64,000 nt of DNA, taken from Paracoccus denitrificans. Its GTDB lineage: Bacteria > Pseudomonadota > Alphaproteobacteria > Rhodobacterales > Rhodobacteraceae. The stretch spans positions 37,997 through 101,996 of the forward strand of contig VAFL01000012.1 in the NCBI GenBank assembly GCA_005768755.1, given 5' to 3'. The position numbers and the translations under genes were made by a program. This document shows positions 28,548 to 38,279 of the stretch, piece by piece (positions within the stretch are counted from its first letter, which is position 1; the number at the start of each line of letters is the position of its first letter). The notes beneath the pieces are model-generated. The model saw only the letters and a program-made list of their open reading frames with translations, did no database searches and had not been told where the DNA came from.

Positions 28548-30859
28548 GCGCGGCCCCTGATGCGTTCGACGGCTTTCAGAACTTCTTCCGGCGTGGCCGG
28601 GGCGTCCAGATGCGGTGCGACCCTGTAATCGGCGATCGAGGCGACGGCGTGGCCCAGTGCCTCCCAGACCGAAATGCCCAGCATGAACGGGGGCTCTCCC
28701 ACGGCTTTGGACCGCTTGATCGTGCGTTCGGGATTCACGGACCATTCGGCAAGTTTCACATGGAAGACCTTGGGCCGATCCGACGCCAAGGGGATCTTGT
28801 AGGTGGAGGGCGCATGCGTCCGCAGCTGGCCCTTTTCATCCCACCAGAGTTCCTCGGTCGTCAGCCAGCCGGTCCCCTGCACGAAGCCGCCCTCGACCTG
28901 CCCCAGATCAATCGCCGGATTGATCGACCTTCCGACATCATGCAGCACATCGACGCGTTCGATCACATATTCGCCGGTCAGGGTATCCACGCTGACCTCG
29001 GAACAGGCCGCGCCATAGGCAAAATAGAAGAAGGGCCGCCCGGTGCCGGTCTTGCGGTCCCAGTGGATTTTCGGCGTCGCGTAGAAGCCATCGGACCACA
29101 GTTGCACGCGGGCCAGATAGGCTTTCTCGATCACTTCGGCGAAGGGAATGTCCTTGCCTTTCACGCGGATATTGTCGGCCACGAACTCGACCTGATCGGC
29201 GGTTGCGTCCTTCGCATCGCACAGGAATTCGACCAGCCGCGCCTTGATCTGTTCACAAGCATCCAGCGCCGCCATGCCGTTCAGATCCGTCCCGCTCGAC
29301 GCTGCCGTGGCCGAGGTATTGGGCACCTTTTCCGTCGTCGTCCGCGTCATGCGGATGCGGTTGATATCGACCTGAAAGGCATCGGCCACCACCTGCGCGA
29401 CCTTGGTGTGCAGGCCCTGCCCCATCTCGGTCCCGCCATGGTTCACCATGATCGAGCCGTCATTGTAGATGTGAACCAGTGCGCCGGCCTGATTGAACCA
29501 TGTCGCCGTGAAGCTGATCCCGAACTTCACCGGCGTCATCGCGATCCCGCGCCGGATCACACCGCCCTTCGCGTTATGATCCAGCACCGCCTGGCGCCGC
29601 GCGGCGTAATCGCAGGACGCCTCAAGCTCCTCGAAGATGCGGGGCAGGATCTGGTCTTCGACCTCCTGATGATAGGGGGTCAGCTGGCCGTTCTGGTAGA
29701 GGTTGCGCTTGCGCACCTCCAGCGTGTCCAGACCCAGATCATAGGCGATGTCTTCCATCAACCGCTCGGCCATGATGACGCCTTGCGGGCCGCCGAAGCC
29801 ACGGAAGGCGGTGTTGCTGACCGTGTTCGTGCGCATCGGATGGCTGCGCAGCACCACATCGGGGTAGTAATAGGCGTTGTCAGCGTGAAACAGTGCCCGG
29901 TCCGTCACCGGGCCGGACAGGTCCGCCGAAAAGCCGCAACGGGCGTAGAAATCGCCCTCGACCGACAGGATACGGCCCTGATCGTCATAGCCGGCCTTGT
30001 AGTCGATGACGAAGTCATGGCGCTTGCCGGTGGCCGACATATCCTCGTCCCGGTCGGGGCGCAGCTTGACCGGGCGGCCCAGCTTTTTCGCCGCGATCGC
30101 GGCGACGCAGGCGAACAGGTTCATCTGCGTTTCCTTGCCGCCGAAGCCGCCGCCCATGCGCCGCACATTCACCACCACGGCATTGGCCGGCACATCCAGT
30201 GCATGGGCAACCATATGCTGCACTTCGCTGGGATGCTGGGTCGAGACATGGACCTGCATCTCCTCGGCATCCGGCACGGCCATGGCGATCTGGCCTTCCA
30301 GATAGAAGTGATCCTGCCCGCCGACCGTCATCCGCCCGGACGTATGGCGCGGCGCATTGGCCAGCCCCGCCAGCGCATCACCGCGCTTCAGGGTCAGCGG
30401 CTCGGTCACATAACCCATGTTGGCATCCCGCGCCGCAATGGGATCAAGCGCGTGGGGCAGCGCATCATATTCCACCTTGGCCTGTGCCGCCGCCCGTCGC
30501 GCCAGGTCGCGGGTTTCGGCGATGACCGCGAAGATGGGCTGCCCCCAGAACATCACCGTGTCTTCTGCAAAGATGGGATCGTCGTTCAGGCCATTGGGGC
30601 TGATGTCGTTATGGCCGGGAATATCGTCGGCAGTCAGCACCGCCACCACGCCGGGCGCGGTTCGCACGGGATTGAGGTCCAGCGACACGATCCGCCCATG
30701 CGCGCATTTTGACAGGCCAAGCGCCGCGTGCAGCGTGCCCGTCGGTTCGCGCAGGTCGTCCGTGTAATCGGCCCTTCCGGTCACATGCAGGCGCGCGGAT
30801 TCATGCGCGATGGGCTGATGGGCCAGTCCTGCGACTGCGGTGTCGTTGCGGTCCTTCAT
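28544..30859 (-). CDS. xdhB: Xanthine dehydrogenase, molybdenum-binding subunit
   Basis: Large catalytic subunit of 771 residues that binds the molybdopterin cofactor and oxidises hypoxanthine/xanthine to urate. Diagnostic motifs are VVVNVRRMGGGFGGKETQ, AFRGFGGPQGV, NHGGTEMGQGLHTKVAQ and, near the C-terminus, AVGEPPFMLGISVWEAL with the catalytic glutamate. It begins one base after the xdhA stop and overlaps guaD. Bacterial XdhB normally needs XdhC to insert sulfurated cofactor, and no xdhC lies here. Confidence 0.96.
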   Translation of the reverse strand: MKDRNDTAVAGLAHQPIAHESARLHVTGRADYTDDLREPTGTLHAALGLSKCAHGRIVSLDLNPVRTAPGVVAVLTADDIPGHNDISPNGLNDDPIFAEDTVMFWGQPIFAVIAETRDLARRAAAQAKVEYDALPHALDPIAARDANMGYVTEPLTLKRGDALAGLANAPRHTSGRMTVGGQDHFYLEGQIAMAVPDAEEMQVHVSTQHPSEVQHMVAHALDVPANAVVVNVRRMGGGFGGKETQMNLFACVAAIAAKKLGRPVKLRPDRDEDMSATGKRHDFVIDYKAGYDDQGRILSVEGDFYARCGFSADLSGPVTDRALFHADNAYYYPDVVLRSHPMRTNTVSNTAFRGFGGPQGVIMAERLMEDIAYDLGLDTLEVRKRNLYQNGQLTPYHQEVEDQILPRIFEELEASCDYAARRQAVLDHNAKGGVIRRGIAMTPVKFGISFTATWFNQAGALVHIYNDGSIMVNHGGTEMGQGLHTKVAQVVADAFQVDINRIRMTRTTTEKVPNTSATAASSGTDLNGMAALDACEQIKARLVEFLCDAKDATADQVEFVADNIRVKGKDIPFAEVIEKAYLARVQLWSDGFYATPKIHWDRKTGTGRPFFYFAYGAACSEVSVDTLTGEYVIERVDVLHDVGRSINPAIDLGQVEGGFVQGTGWLTTEELWWDEKGQLRTHAPSTYKIPLASDRPKVFHVKLAEWSVNPERTIKRSKAVGEPPFMLGISVWEALGHAVASIADYRVAPHLDAPATPEEVLKAVERIRGRA

Positions 30860-30860
30860 C

Positions 30861-32297
30861 TTATGCTCCCACCGCTCTGGTCAGTCGCACGCGTTCGCCG
30901 TCCTGTTCCAACCAGAAGCGGCGGATCAGGTTGCCCGCCACCGCGCAGCGATAGCCTTCACTGGCGCGCCAGTCGGATAGCGGCGTGAAATCCTCTGCCA
31001 CGGCCTTTGCAGCCGCCTCGAAACTATCCCGGGCGAAGGGGCGGCCCCGCAGGGCTGCTTCGGCTTTGGTGGCGCGTTTCGGGATGCCGGCCATGCCACC
31101 ATAGGCGATGCGGGCCTCGGTTATCATGCCATGCTCCTCATGCACCATGATAGCACAGGCGACGGCAGTGATGTCGGAATGTGCGCGTTTCGAGACCTTG
31201 TAGGCCGCGATCCGCGCCTGCGGCCGAGGGATCACGATGCTTTCCAGAAACTCGCCCTTCTGGCGGTCCTGTTTTCCATATTCGATGAAGAAGCCTTCCA
31301 ACGGCACCTCTCGCCGGGCGTCGCCCTTGCGCAGCACGATCCGCGCGCCAAGCGCGATCAGCAAGGGCGGCATTTCACCAATGGGCGAGCCATTGGCGAT
31401 ATTGCCGCCGATGGTGCCGGCATTGCGGATCTGCCAGCCGCCGATCCGTTCGATATAGTCGACCAGTTCGGGCAAGGCATCGGCGACCACGGGCAGAAAT
31501 TCCGAATAGGTCACACCCGCGCCGATACGCATTTCGCTGTCCGAGACCTCAACCCCCTTCATCAGATGCCCGATGAAAATGGCGGGCGCGATGGGGCGCA
31601 GGAATTTCGTGACCCAAAGGCCCACGTCGGTCGCCCCGGCAATGATCGTTGCATCGGGATCGTCCAGCAACGCCTGTGCGAGGGCATCCACATCGGCCGG
31701 CAGGATGGCGCGGCGACCGTCGCGCGACACATCCGCCCCCGCCGGGATTGCCGCCAGCTGCGCGGCCACCGCGTCGCGTTCCACCGCAAGCGCATCCATG
31801 GCCTGCCCGCCCGCCTGCGCTGCGGCGCGGGCGGCCTTCACGATGGGCTCATATCCGGTGCAGCGGCAAAGATTGCCCTGAAGCGCGGTCTCGATCTCGA
31901 CGACCGATGGATCGGGATTGCCCATCCACAGGCCATACAGCGCCATGACGAAACCCGGCGTGCAGAAGCCGCATTGGCTACCGTGATGGTCAACCATGGC
32001 CTGCTGGACAGGGTGCAGGTCGTTGCCCCGCGCCAGATGTTCGATGGTTACGATATGGCAGCCATGGCAGGCGGCCAGAAAGCGGATACAGGCATTGATC
32101 GGTTCATAGCGCAGCCCGTCGTCATGCAGCCGCCCCACCAGCACCGTGCAGGCCCCGCAATCGCCTTCCGCGCACCCTTCCTTGGTGCCGGTCAGATGCC
32201 GGTTCAGGCGCAGGAAATCCAGCAGCGTGTCGTCGGGCGCGACCTCGGGCAGGGTCACTTCGGCATCGTTCAGAAGAAAGCGGATCGGGCTGGACAT
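30861..32297 (-). CDS. xdhA: Xanthine dehydrogenase, FeS/FAD subunit
   Basis: Small subunit of 478 residues passing electrons from the Mo site to NAD. The N-terminal [2Fe-2S] domain has the cysteines of EGCAEGDCGAC, and the second cluster domain those of QCGFCTPGF and CRCTGYEP. The FAD-binding domain follows (IIAGATDVGLWVTK, GTIGGNIANGSPIGEMPPL) and a CO_deh_flav C-terminal domain ends it. I prefer ATG 32297 because the protein then starts directly with the ferredoxin fold; 32327 is possible. Confidence 0.95.
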   Translation of the reverse strand: MSSPIRFLLNDAEVTLPEVAPDDTLLDFLRLNRHLTGTKEGCAEGDCGACTVLVGRLHDDGLRYEPINACIRFLAACHGCHIVTIEHLARGNDLHPVQQAMVDHHGSQCGFCTPGFVMALYGLWMGNPDPSVVEIETALQGNLCRCTGYEPIVKAARAAAQAGGQAMDALAVERDAVAAQLAAIPAGADVSRDGRRAILPADVDALAQALLDDPDATIIAGATDVGLWVTKFLRPIAPAIFIGHLMKGVEVSDSEMRIGAGVTYSEFLPVVADALPELVDYIERIGGWQIRNAGTIGGNIANGSPIGEMPPLLIALGARIVLRKGDARREVPLEGFFIEYGKQDRQKGEFLESIVIPRPQARIAAYKVSKRAHSDITAVACAIMVHEEHGMITEARIAYGGMAGIPKRATKAEAALRGRPFARDSFEAAAKAVAEDFTPLSDWRASEGYRCAVAGNLIRRFWLEQDGERVRLTRAVGA

Positions 32298-32368
32298 GGG
32301 TTCACTCTGGCTCAACCTTGCCAGCATAAACGGGTTACGGCCAAGATACAGCCCCGCTTTCGCGGCAA

Positions 32369-33076
32369 CTATGCGGCTGCGAGGTTTGCCAGCCGATTGT
32401 GCAGCACATCACGGTTCAGTCCAGCCTTCGCGCCGTCCATCACGACCTGCCCCCGTTCAAGCACGCTGAAGCTGTCGCCCAGATCCCAGGCAAAATCGAA
32501 ATACTGTTCGACCAGCACGATTGCCATATCGCCGCGATCCCGCAACGCAGCGATGACCCGGCCGATCTGGGCGATGATATTGGGCTGGATGCCCTCGGTC
32601 GGTTCGTCCATCAGCAGGACCTTGGGCCGGATCACCAGCGCGCGTGCGATGGCCAGTTGCTGTTGCTGACCACCCGAGAGATCGCCGCCGCGCCGGCCCG
32701 CCATTTCAGCCAAAACCGGGAAGCTGTCATAGATTTCGTCCGGCACCTTCCGTTCGCCCGCAGGCAGGCAGCCAAAGCCGGTTTCCAGATTCTCGCGCAC
32801 CGTCAGCAGCGGAAAGATCGCGCGGCCCTGCGGAACATAGCCGACGCCGCGCCGCGCCATGTCCTGCGCGGTGACGCGGCTAAGGCGTTCGCCCATCAGC
32901 CGCAGCTCACCGCCCGAACGCGGATGCCGGCCCGCCAGCAGGTTCATCAGGCTGGTCTTGCCGACGCCGTTATTGCCCATGACGCAGGTGACCTTGCCGG
33001 GCTCGGCGTTCAGGGAAACCCCGTGCAGGATCTGGCTGCCACCGTAATGCAGGGTGACGTTTTCAGCTTCGATCAT
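32369..33076 (-). CDS. urtE: Urea ABC transporter ATP-binding protein UrtE
   Basis: LivF-type ABC ATPase of 235 residues. Walker A reads GNNGVGKTSL at about 34-43, with the signature LSGGQQQQLAIARAL and Walker B KVLLMDEPTEGIQPN. The GNNGVGKT form and TEGIQPNII are typical of UrtE. It is the last of five contiguous genes urtABCDE directly downstream of the urease genes, so urea is the expected substrate. It lies 2 bases after urtD. Confidence 0.93.
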   Translation of the reverse strand: MIEAENVTLHYGGSQILHGVSLNAEPGKVTCVMGNNGVGKTSLMNLLAGRHPRSGGELRLMGERLSRVTAQDMARRGVGYVPQGRAIFPLLTVRENLETGFGCLPAGERKVPDEIYDSFPVLAEMAGRRGGDLSGGQQQQLAIARALVIRPKVLLMDEPTEGIQPNIIAQIGRVIAALRDRGDMAIVLVEQYFDFAWDLGDSFSVLERGQVVMDGAKAGLNRDVLHNRLANLAAA

Positions 33077-33078
33077 CG

Positions 33079-33819
33079 TTAGCGCCCCAGATAGACTTCG
33101 ATCACGTCGGGATTTGCGGAGACATGGTCAAGCGAGCCTTCCGCCAGCACCGAGCCCTGATGCAGCACCGTCATCTTGCAGTTCAGGCGGCGCACGAATT
33201 CCATGTCATGCTCGACCACGACCACTGCGCGCGTTTCGGCCAGCCGCTTCAGCAGCGTCGTGGTCTGCTCGCGTTCAGCCAAGGTCATGCCGGCGGCGGG
33301 TTCATCGACCAGAAGCAGGCGCGGTTCCTGCGCCAGCAACATGCCGATTTCCAGCCATTGCTTCTGGCCATGGGACAATTCACCCGCCTTGCGGTTCAGT
33401 TGGTCCGCCAGTCCGACCTCGGCCGCCAGTTCCCCGACCCGCGCGCGCGACGCCTTGCCCGCCTTCCAGAACAGGACCGAGAACGCGGCGCGCGGTGCCT
33501 TCAGCGCCATGGTCAGGTTGTCGGCCACGCTTTGATCCTCGAACACCGTGGGCCGCTGGAATTTGCGGCCGATGCCCTCGCGCGCGATCTGCGCCTCGGT
33601 CATTTTCAGCAGCGAACGCGAGGTTTCGCCCCAGCGGACCTGGCCTTCATCGGGGCGTGTCTTGCCGGTCACGATGTCCATGAAGGTCGTCTTTCCGGCG
33701 CCGTTCGGCCCGATAATGGCGCGCAACTCTGCCTGACCGATGGAGAAGGACAGGTTGTTGATCGCCTTGAAACCGTCAAAGCTTTTCGAGATGCCCGAGA
33801 CTTCCAGAAGATCGCTCAT
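33079..33819 (-). CDS. urtD: Urea ABC transporter ATP-binding protein UrtD
   Basis: LivG-type ABC ATPase of 246 residues with Walker A GPNGAGKTTFMDIVTGKTRP, a UrtD-like sequence, LSHGQKQWLEIGMLL as signature and LLLVDEPAAGMT as Walker B. The start at 33819 overlaps the urtC stop as ATGA; the longer frame upstream lies within urtC. It works with UrtE to power the UrtBC channel. Confidence 0.94.
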   Translation of the reverse strand: MSDLLEVSGISKSFDGFKAINNLSFSIGQAELRAIIGPNGAGKTTFMDIVTGKTRPDEGQVRWGETSRSLLKMTEAQIAREGIGRKFQRPTVFEDQSVADNLTMALKAPRAAFSVLFWKAGKASRARVGELAAEVGLADQLNRKAGELSHGQKQWLEIGMLLAQEPRLLLVDEPAAGMTLAEREQTTTLLKRLAETRAVVVVEHDMEFVRRLNCKMTVLHQGSVLAEGSLDHVSANPDVIEVYLGR

Positions 33820-35039
33820 GCCTCGGCCTCCTTCTCGCGCAGGGCACCCAGATCGGGGCCAAGATCCTTGCCGCGCCGGTTTGGCGCGCGCAGCCCCGCG
33901 ATCGCATCCACGATGGAGGACAGCCCGCGCGGCGCGAACAGCGTCACCAGGACGAAGGCCACGCCAAGCAGCACCTGCCACCAGTCCACCCACTGGATGG
34001 TGTAGAAGCCAAGGTCCAGATCGGGCGCCTTGCCGCCGGTGAACCAGCTTGACAGAAGCGATACGAAGATCGCCCCGATCACCGCGCCGTAAAGCCTGCC
34101 GCGCCCGCCAATGGCGACCCAGACCGCCAGATAGATCGACGCGATGGGCGCCAGTTCCGCCGGGTTGATGATGCCGGCCTGCGGATAATACAGCGCGCCT
34201 GCGATGGCACAGATCATCGCGGTCAGGGTAAAGATGAACAGCTTGTAGCCTTCCACCGAATAACCAAGGAAGCGGACCCGCGCCTCATCATCGCGAATGG
34301 CGCGGATCACGCTGCCGAATTTTCCGCTGACCAGCCAGTGTGCCAGCACATAGCATACGCCAAGCGCCAGCGCCGATGCCCACAGAAACCAGATCGAGAT
34401 CGTGGATTGCGGCAGGTCCGTCAAGCCGGGGATATTCTGCAAGCCTGACAGCCCGTTATTGCCGCGAAAGCCGCTGTCGTTCTGAAACAGCCACAGCGCC
34501 AGAGCCAGCGTCATCGCCTGCGTCAGGATCGACAGATAGACCCCGTTGACCCGCGACCGGAAGGCCAGCCAGCCGAACAGGAAAGCGAAGACGCCCGGCA
34601 CCAAAACGACCAGCAGAAGCTGGATCGGCAGGCTGCCCGCGAAACTCCATGCAAGCGGCAGGTCGGTGGACCCGACCACGCCGAAGATCTGGCCCGCAAT
34701 GCCCTGCTGTATCTCGTCCGGGGTCGCAGGAATCGGCGCATTGGCCAGCGTTGCCGTCACGATCTCCTCGGTCCGGGCATACATCAGCCACATCCCGATC
34801 ATGTAGCCGCCAAGCGCAAAGAACGCCATGTGACCAAGGCTGAGGATCCCGGCATAGCCCCAGACCAGGTCCATCGCCAAGGCCGCCAGCGCAAGGCACA
34901 GCGTCTTGCCGAACAGTTTTATTGTCGAGGTCGGGATCGCGCCGGTGCCGTAAGCCTGCGACATGATCGTGACGACGACTGTGAAGACGGCCAGCACGGC
35001 AAGGAAGATCAGCACGGACGGATATTTGCGGATCAGCAT
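33816..35039 (-). CDS. urtC: Urea ABC transporter permease UrtC
   Basis: LivM-type permease of 407 residues with about ten membrane helices. Family motifs are LVWGYAGILSLGHMAFFALGGYMIGMW, FRSRVNGVYLSILTQAMTLAL and GYYPQAGIINPAELAP-like YYPQAGIINPAEL. It follows urtB after 3 bases. The assignment to urea rests on the full urtABCDE order next to urease. Confidence 0.93.
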   Translation of the reverse strand: MLIRKYPSVLIFLAVLAVFTVVVTIMSQAYGTGAIPTSTIKLFGKTLCLALAALAMDLVWGYAGILSLGHMAFFALGGYMIGMWLMYARTEEIVTATLANAPIPATPDEIQQGIAGQIFGVVGSTDLPLAWSFAGSLPIQLLLVVLVPGVFAFLFGWLAFRSRVNGVYLSILTQAMTLALALWLFQNDSGFRGNNGLSGLQNIPGLTDLPQSTISIWFLWASALALGVCYVLAHWLVSGKFGSVIRAIRDDEARVRFLGYSVEGYKLFIFTLTAMICAIAGALYYPQAGIINPAELAPIASIYLAVWVAIGGRGRLYGAVIGAIFVSLLSSWFTGGKAPDLDLGFYTIQWVDWWQVLLGVAFVLVTLFAPRGLSSIVDAIAGLRAPNRRGKDLGPDLGALREKEAEA

Positions 35040-35042
35040 GGA

Positions 35043-36944
35043 TCAGCCCTCCACAAAGCGGCCGCGGGTCGGGAAGATGCCGCGCGGACGGAACTGGATG
35101 AAGATGACGATGAACAGGATCATCCAGGTCTGTGCGGCCAGCGTATTGGCCGGGTTCAGCACCTCGATCCCCTTCTGCAGCCCGCCGATCATCGCGGCAC
35201 CGGCCAGCGTGCCCCAGATATTGCCGACGCCGCCGACAACCACGGTCATGAAGCTTTGCACGATATAGCCCTGACCCAGCTCGGACGTGACCTGCGCGAA
35301 CAGCCCGATGGCCACACCCGCAATCCCCGCGATCCCTGACCCCAGCCCGAATGTCAGCATCGCCACGCGGTCCGGGTTGATGCCCATGGACGCCGCCATG
35401 CCGGGATTCTGGGTGACCGCACGCATGTTCAGACCCATCCGCGTGCGCTTGGTGATGTAAAGAAACAGGCACAGGAACAGCAGCGCCAGCACGAAGATCG
35501 CCACGCGAATGGTCGAGATCGAGATGATTTCGCCAAAGCCGACCGAACCGCCCAGCCAGTCAGGCGCGGTCAACGGGCGGGCCTGCGTGCCGAAGATGTT
35601 CTTGGCCAGCTGCTGCAGGGCGATGGACACGCCGAATGTCGCCAAAAGCGTTTCCAGGGGCCGGTGCATCAGGTGCCGGATGACCAGCCTGTACAGCACG
35701 ATACCTGCCAGCGCGGTGACGATGAAGGCCGCCGGCAGCGCCACGATCAGCGAAGCCGTCTTGTTGGAAATGAAGCCCTGCGCGACATAGCCGGTATAGG
35801 CACCCATCATGATGAACTCACCATGCGCCATGTTGATGACACCCATCACGCCGAAGGTGATCGCCAGCCCGATGGCGGCCAGGAAATAGATGGATGCCAG
35901 CGACAGCGCGTCCAGCACGATATCCGCGCCCTGCTGCGTCCTTTCACGTAAGACAAGCCCGTTCAGCGTGGCGCGCGCGGCATCCGTGACCTCGGGCGAG
36001 GGTTCGGCATAGACTTCGGCAAAGACATGGCTGTCGAGCGCCGCATCGACCTCATCTGCCGTGGCTGCGGGGCGGACGCTGCCTGCCGCGGCAAGCGCGC
36101 GATAGGCACGGTCGCGGGCATCGGGGCTGTCCAGATTTGCAACTGGAATATTGCCGACCTGCCCGTCCTGCAGATGCGCGGCAAGCGCGGATTTCTGCTC
36201 GGCCTCGGTCAGGCGTGGGCGTGCAACCTCGGCATCGACCAGCAGGCGGTAAGCCTCCTCCCGCGTCAGGTCGCCGCCGATGTCCAGTTCCCGGGCGATA
36301 TTGGCATCCGAAGGCAGTTCCGGCGCGGCGATGCGGGTCGTCGCCAAAAGCGGGTTCAGCGCCGCCTGAAGATCGGCGCTGGCATCGCCTGAAAAGCTTT
36401 CGATGGCGGCGACGCGGGTCGCCGGGTCGGGGTCGAAACGGATGGTCAGCAGGCGCTCCAGCCGCGCCTTGCGGGCGGCAAGGAAAGGATCGGGATCGTC
36501 AAGCGAGGCGCGCAGCGCAGGCAGGTGTTCCGCCGTCGCATCACGGCCAAGCGCCTCGACCGCCGCACGGCGGCGCGCAATGTCTGGATCGGCAAGCTGC
36601 GCCGGGACAAGCGCCGCCGCGATCAGGCCGCGCACGCCCGAATTGGGTTTCAGCGCCTTGATATCGCCCGCTATCGTGGCGCCGGTCAGGGCATCCGTTG
36701 CCGTATCCTCGCCCATGATGGCGAAGCGACCGTCCTCGGTGACGCCAACGCGCCGGTCAGCCCATGCCTCCAGAAAGGTGACGGCGCCGTCACCGCTGGC
36801 GGCGATTTCGGCAATCACCGGCGCGATGGTCTGGCGCGAGGGCTTTTCGATCTGGTCGCGATTGGCGTCCAGCACCGCGCCCAGATCCTGCGCCCAGACA
36901 GGCGCGGCGATCACAAGCAGAAGGCAGAGAAGAAGACGGCGCAT
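35043..36944 (-). CDS. urtB: Urea ABC transporter permease UrtB
   Basis: LivH-type permease of 633 residues. A signal-like N-terminus (MRRLLLCLLLVIAAPVWA) leads into a long extracytoplasmic region of about 330 residues rich in alanine repeats that look HEAT-like (PDIARRRAAVEALGRDA). This extension is characteristic of UrtB. The C-terminal 300 residues hold the membrane domain (GVMGVINMAHGEFIMMGAY, GLNMRAVTQNPGMAASMGI). It starts 54 bases after urtA. Confidence 0.93.
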   Translation of the reverse strand: MRRLLLCLLLVIAAPVWAQDLGAVLDANRDQIEKPSRQTIAPVIAEIAASGDGAVTFLEAWADRRVGVTEDGRFAIMGEDTATDALTGATIAGDIKALKPNSGVRGLIAAALVPAQLADPDIARRRAAVEALGRDATAEHLPALRASLDDPDPFLAARKARLERLLTIRFDPDPATRVAAIESFSGDASADLQAALNPLLATTRIAAPELPSDANIARELDIGGDLTREEAYRLLVDAEVARPRLTEAEQKSALAAHLQDGQVGNIPVANLDSPDARDRAYRALAAAGSVRPAATADEVDAALDSHVFAEVYAEPSPEVTDAARATLNGLVLRERTQQGADIVLDALSLASIYFLAAIGLAITFGVMGVINMAHGEFIMMGAYTGYVAQGFISNKTASLIVALPAAFIVTALAGIVLYRLVIRHLMHRPLETLLATFGVSIALQQLAKNIFGTQARPLTAPDWLGGSVGFGEIISISTIRVAIFVLALLFLCLFLYITKRTRMGLNMRAVTQNPGMAASMGINPDRVAMLTFGLGSGIAGIAGVAIGLFAQVTSELGQGYIVQSFMTVVVGGVGNIWGTLAGAAMIGGLQKGIEVLNPANTLAAQTWMILFIVIFIQFRPRGIFPTRGRFVEG

Positions 36945-36998
36945 GACGGCCCTTTCAGTTCATGCGGAAAGGGGCGGCGCTGTGGCCGCCCCCACCGA

Positions 36999-38279
36999 TC
37001 AGTAATTCGACTGGATCTGCACGCAGCTGTTCGTCTCGGTGTTGAACATGCCGCATTCCTTGCCCGGCCAATCGGCATCCAGCACTGCGGATTCGGGCAG
37101 ATAGTCGGTCCATGCGTCGCCCGGAACCGGATCGGTCTCGCTCACGATGTCGAACTGGCCGTCATCGCGGATCTCGCCGATCAGGACGGGCTTGGTCAGG
37201 TGGTGGTTCGGCAGCACAGTCGCGGTCGAGCCGGTGAGGTTCGGCACCTCGACCCCGACAATCGCATCAAGCACCGCATCCGTCTCGGTCGAACCGGCCT
37301 TTTCGACCGCAGCGACCCACGCATTGAAGCCGATCATCGTGGCTTCCATCGGGTCATTGGTGACGCGGTCTTCGCCCATCTTCGCCTTCCATTCGGCGAT
37401 GAAAGCCTCATTCGCGTCGCTTTCGGCTGTTTCGAAATAGTTCCAGGCGGCCAGGTGCCCGACCAGGTTCGCGGTATCCAGACCCGAAAGCTCTTCCTCG
37501 CCAACCGAGAAGGCCATGACCGGAATGTCGTCAGCGCTGACGCCTGCGGCGGCCAGTTCCTTGTAGAAGCCGACATTGGCGTCACCGTTGATGGTCGAGA
37601 CGACGCCAACCTTCTTGCCATCCTTGCCAAGCGCCACCACGTCGGCGACGATCTTCGACCAGTCGGAATGCCCGAAGGGCGTGTAGTTCACGAAGATGTC
37701 GTCCTGCGCCGTGCCGTTATCCTTCAGATAGGCCTCGAGGATCGTGTTCGTGGTGCGCGGATAGACATAGTCGGTGCCCAGAAGCGCCCATTTCTCGACG
37801 CCGAGTTCGTCGCGCATATAGTCGACCGCCGGAATCGCCTGCTGGTTCGGGGCGGCACCGGTATAGATCACGTTCTTGGACGATTCCTCGCCCTCATACT
37901 GGACGGGATAGAACAGAAGGCCGTTCAGTTCCTCGACCACGGGAAGGACGGATTTGCGGCTGACGCTGGTCCAGCAGCCGAAGATCGCATCGACCCCCTG
38001 ATCGGAGATCAGTTCCCGCGCCTTTTCCGCAAAGAGCGGCCAGTCCGAGGCCGGATCGACGACCACCGCCTCGATCTGCTTGCCCAGAAGCCCGCCCTTG
38101 GCATTCTGCTGTTCGACCATCATCAGGACCGTGTCCTTCAGCGTGGTTTCGGAAATCGCCATCGTACCGGACAGCGAATGCAGAACGCCGATCTTGATCG
38201 TGTCGTCCTGCGCCCAGGCGCTGCCGGCCAGCATCAGACCGAGCGCGCTGCTGGCCAGAAAATACTTCATTCCCTGCAT
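36999..38279 (-). CDS. urtA: Urea ABC transporter substrate-binding protein UrtA
   Basis: Periplasmic amide-urea binding protein of 426 residues (Peripla_BP_5). A signal peptide (MQGMKYFLASSALGLMLAGSAWA) is followed by IKIGVLHSLSGTMAISE. The urea-binding family motifs GCWTSVSRKSVLPVVEE and LLFYPVQYEGEESS are present. ATG 38279 has GAGGG about 7 bases upstream; the ATG nine bases later has no room for one. A 286-base gap precedes it, so it probably has its own promoter besides read-through from ureG. Confidence 0.95.
   Translation of the reverse strand: MQGMKYFLASSALGLMLAGSAWAQDDTIKIGVLHSLSGTMAISETTLKDTVLMMVEQQNAKGGLLGKQIEAVVVDPASDWPLFAEKARELISDQGVDAIFGCWTSVSRKSVLPVVEELNGLLFYPVQYEGEESSKNVIYTGAAPNQQAIPAVDYMRDELGVEKWALLGTDYVYPRTTNTILEAYLKDNGTAQDDIFVNYTPFGHSDWSKIVADVVALGKDGKKVGVVSTINGDANVGFYKELAAAGVSADDIPVMAFSVGEEELSGLDTANLVGHLAAWNYFETAESDANEAFIAEWKAKMGEDRVTNDPMEATMIGFNAWVAAVEKAGSTETDAVLDAIVGVEVPNLTGSTATVLPNHHLTKPVLIGEIRDDGQFDIVSETDPVPGDAWTDYLPESAVLDADWPGKECGMFNTETNSCVQIQSNY

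Noticed and set aside
28610..30712. 700-codon open frame antisense to xdhB
   Set aside because: It is a GC-bias shadow of the xanthine dehydrogenase gene, with composition typical of reverse-strand reading and no motif.
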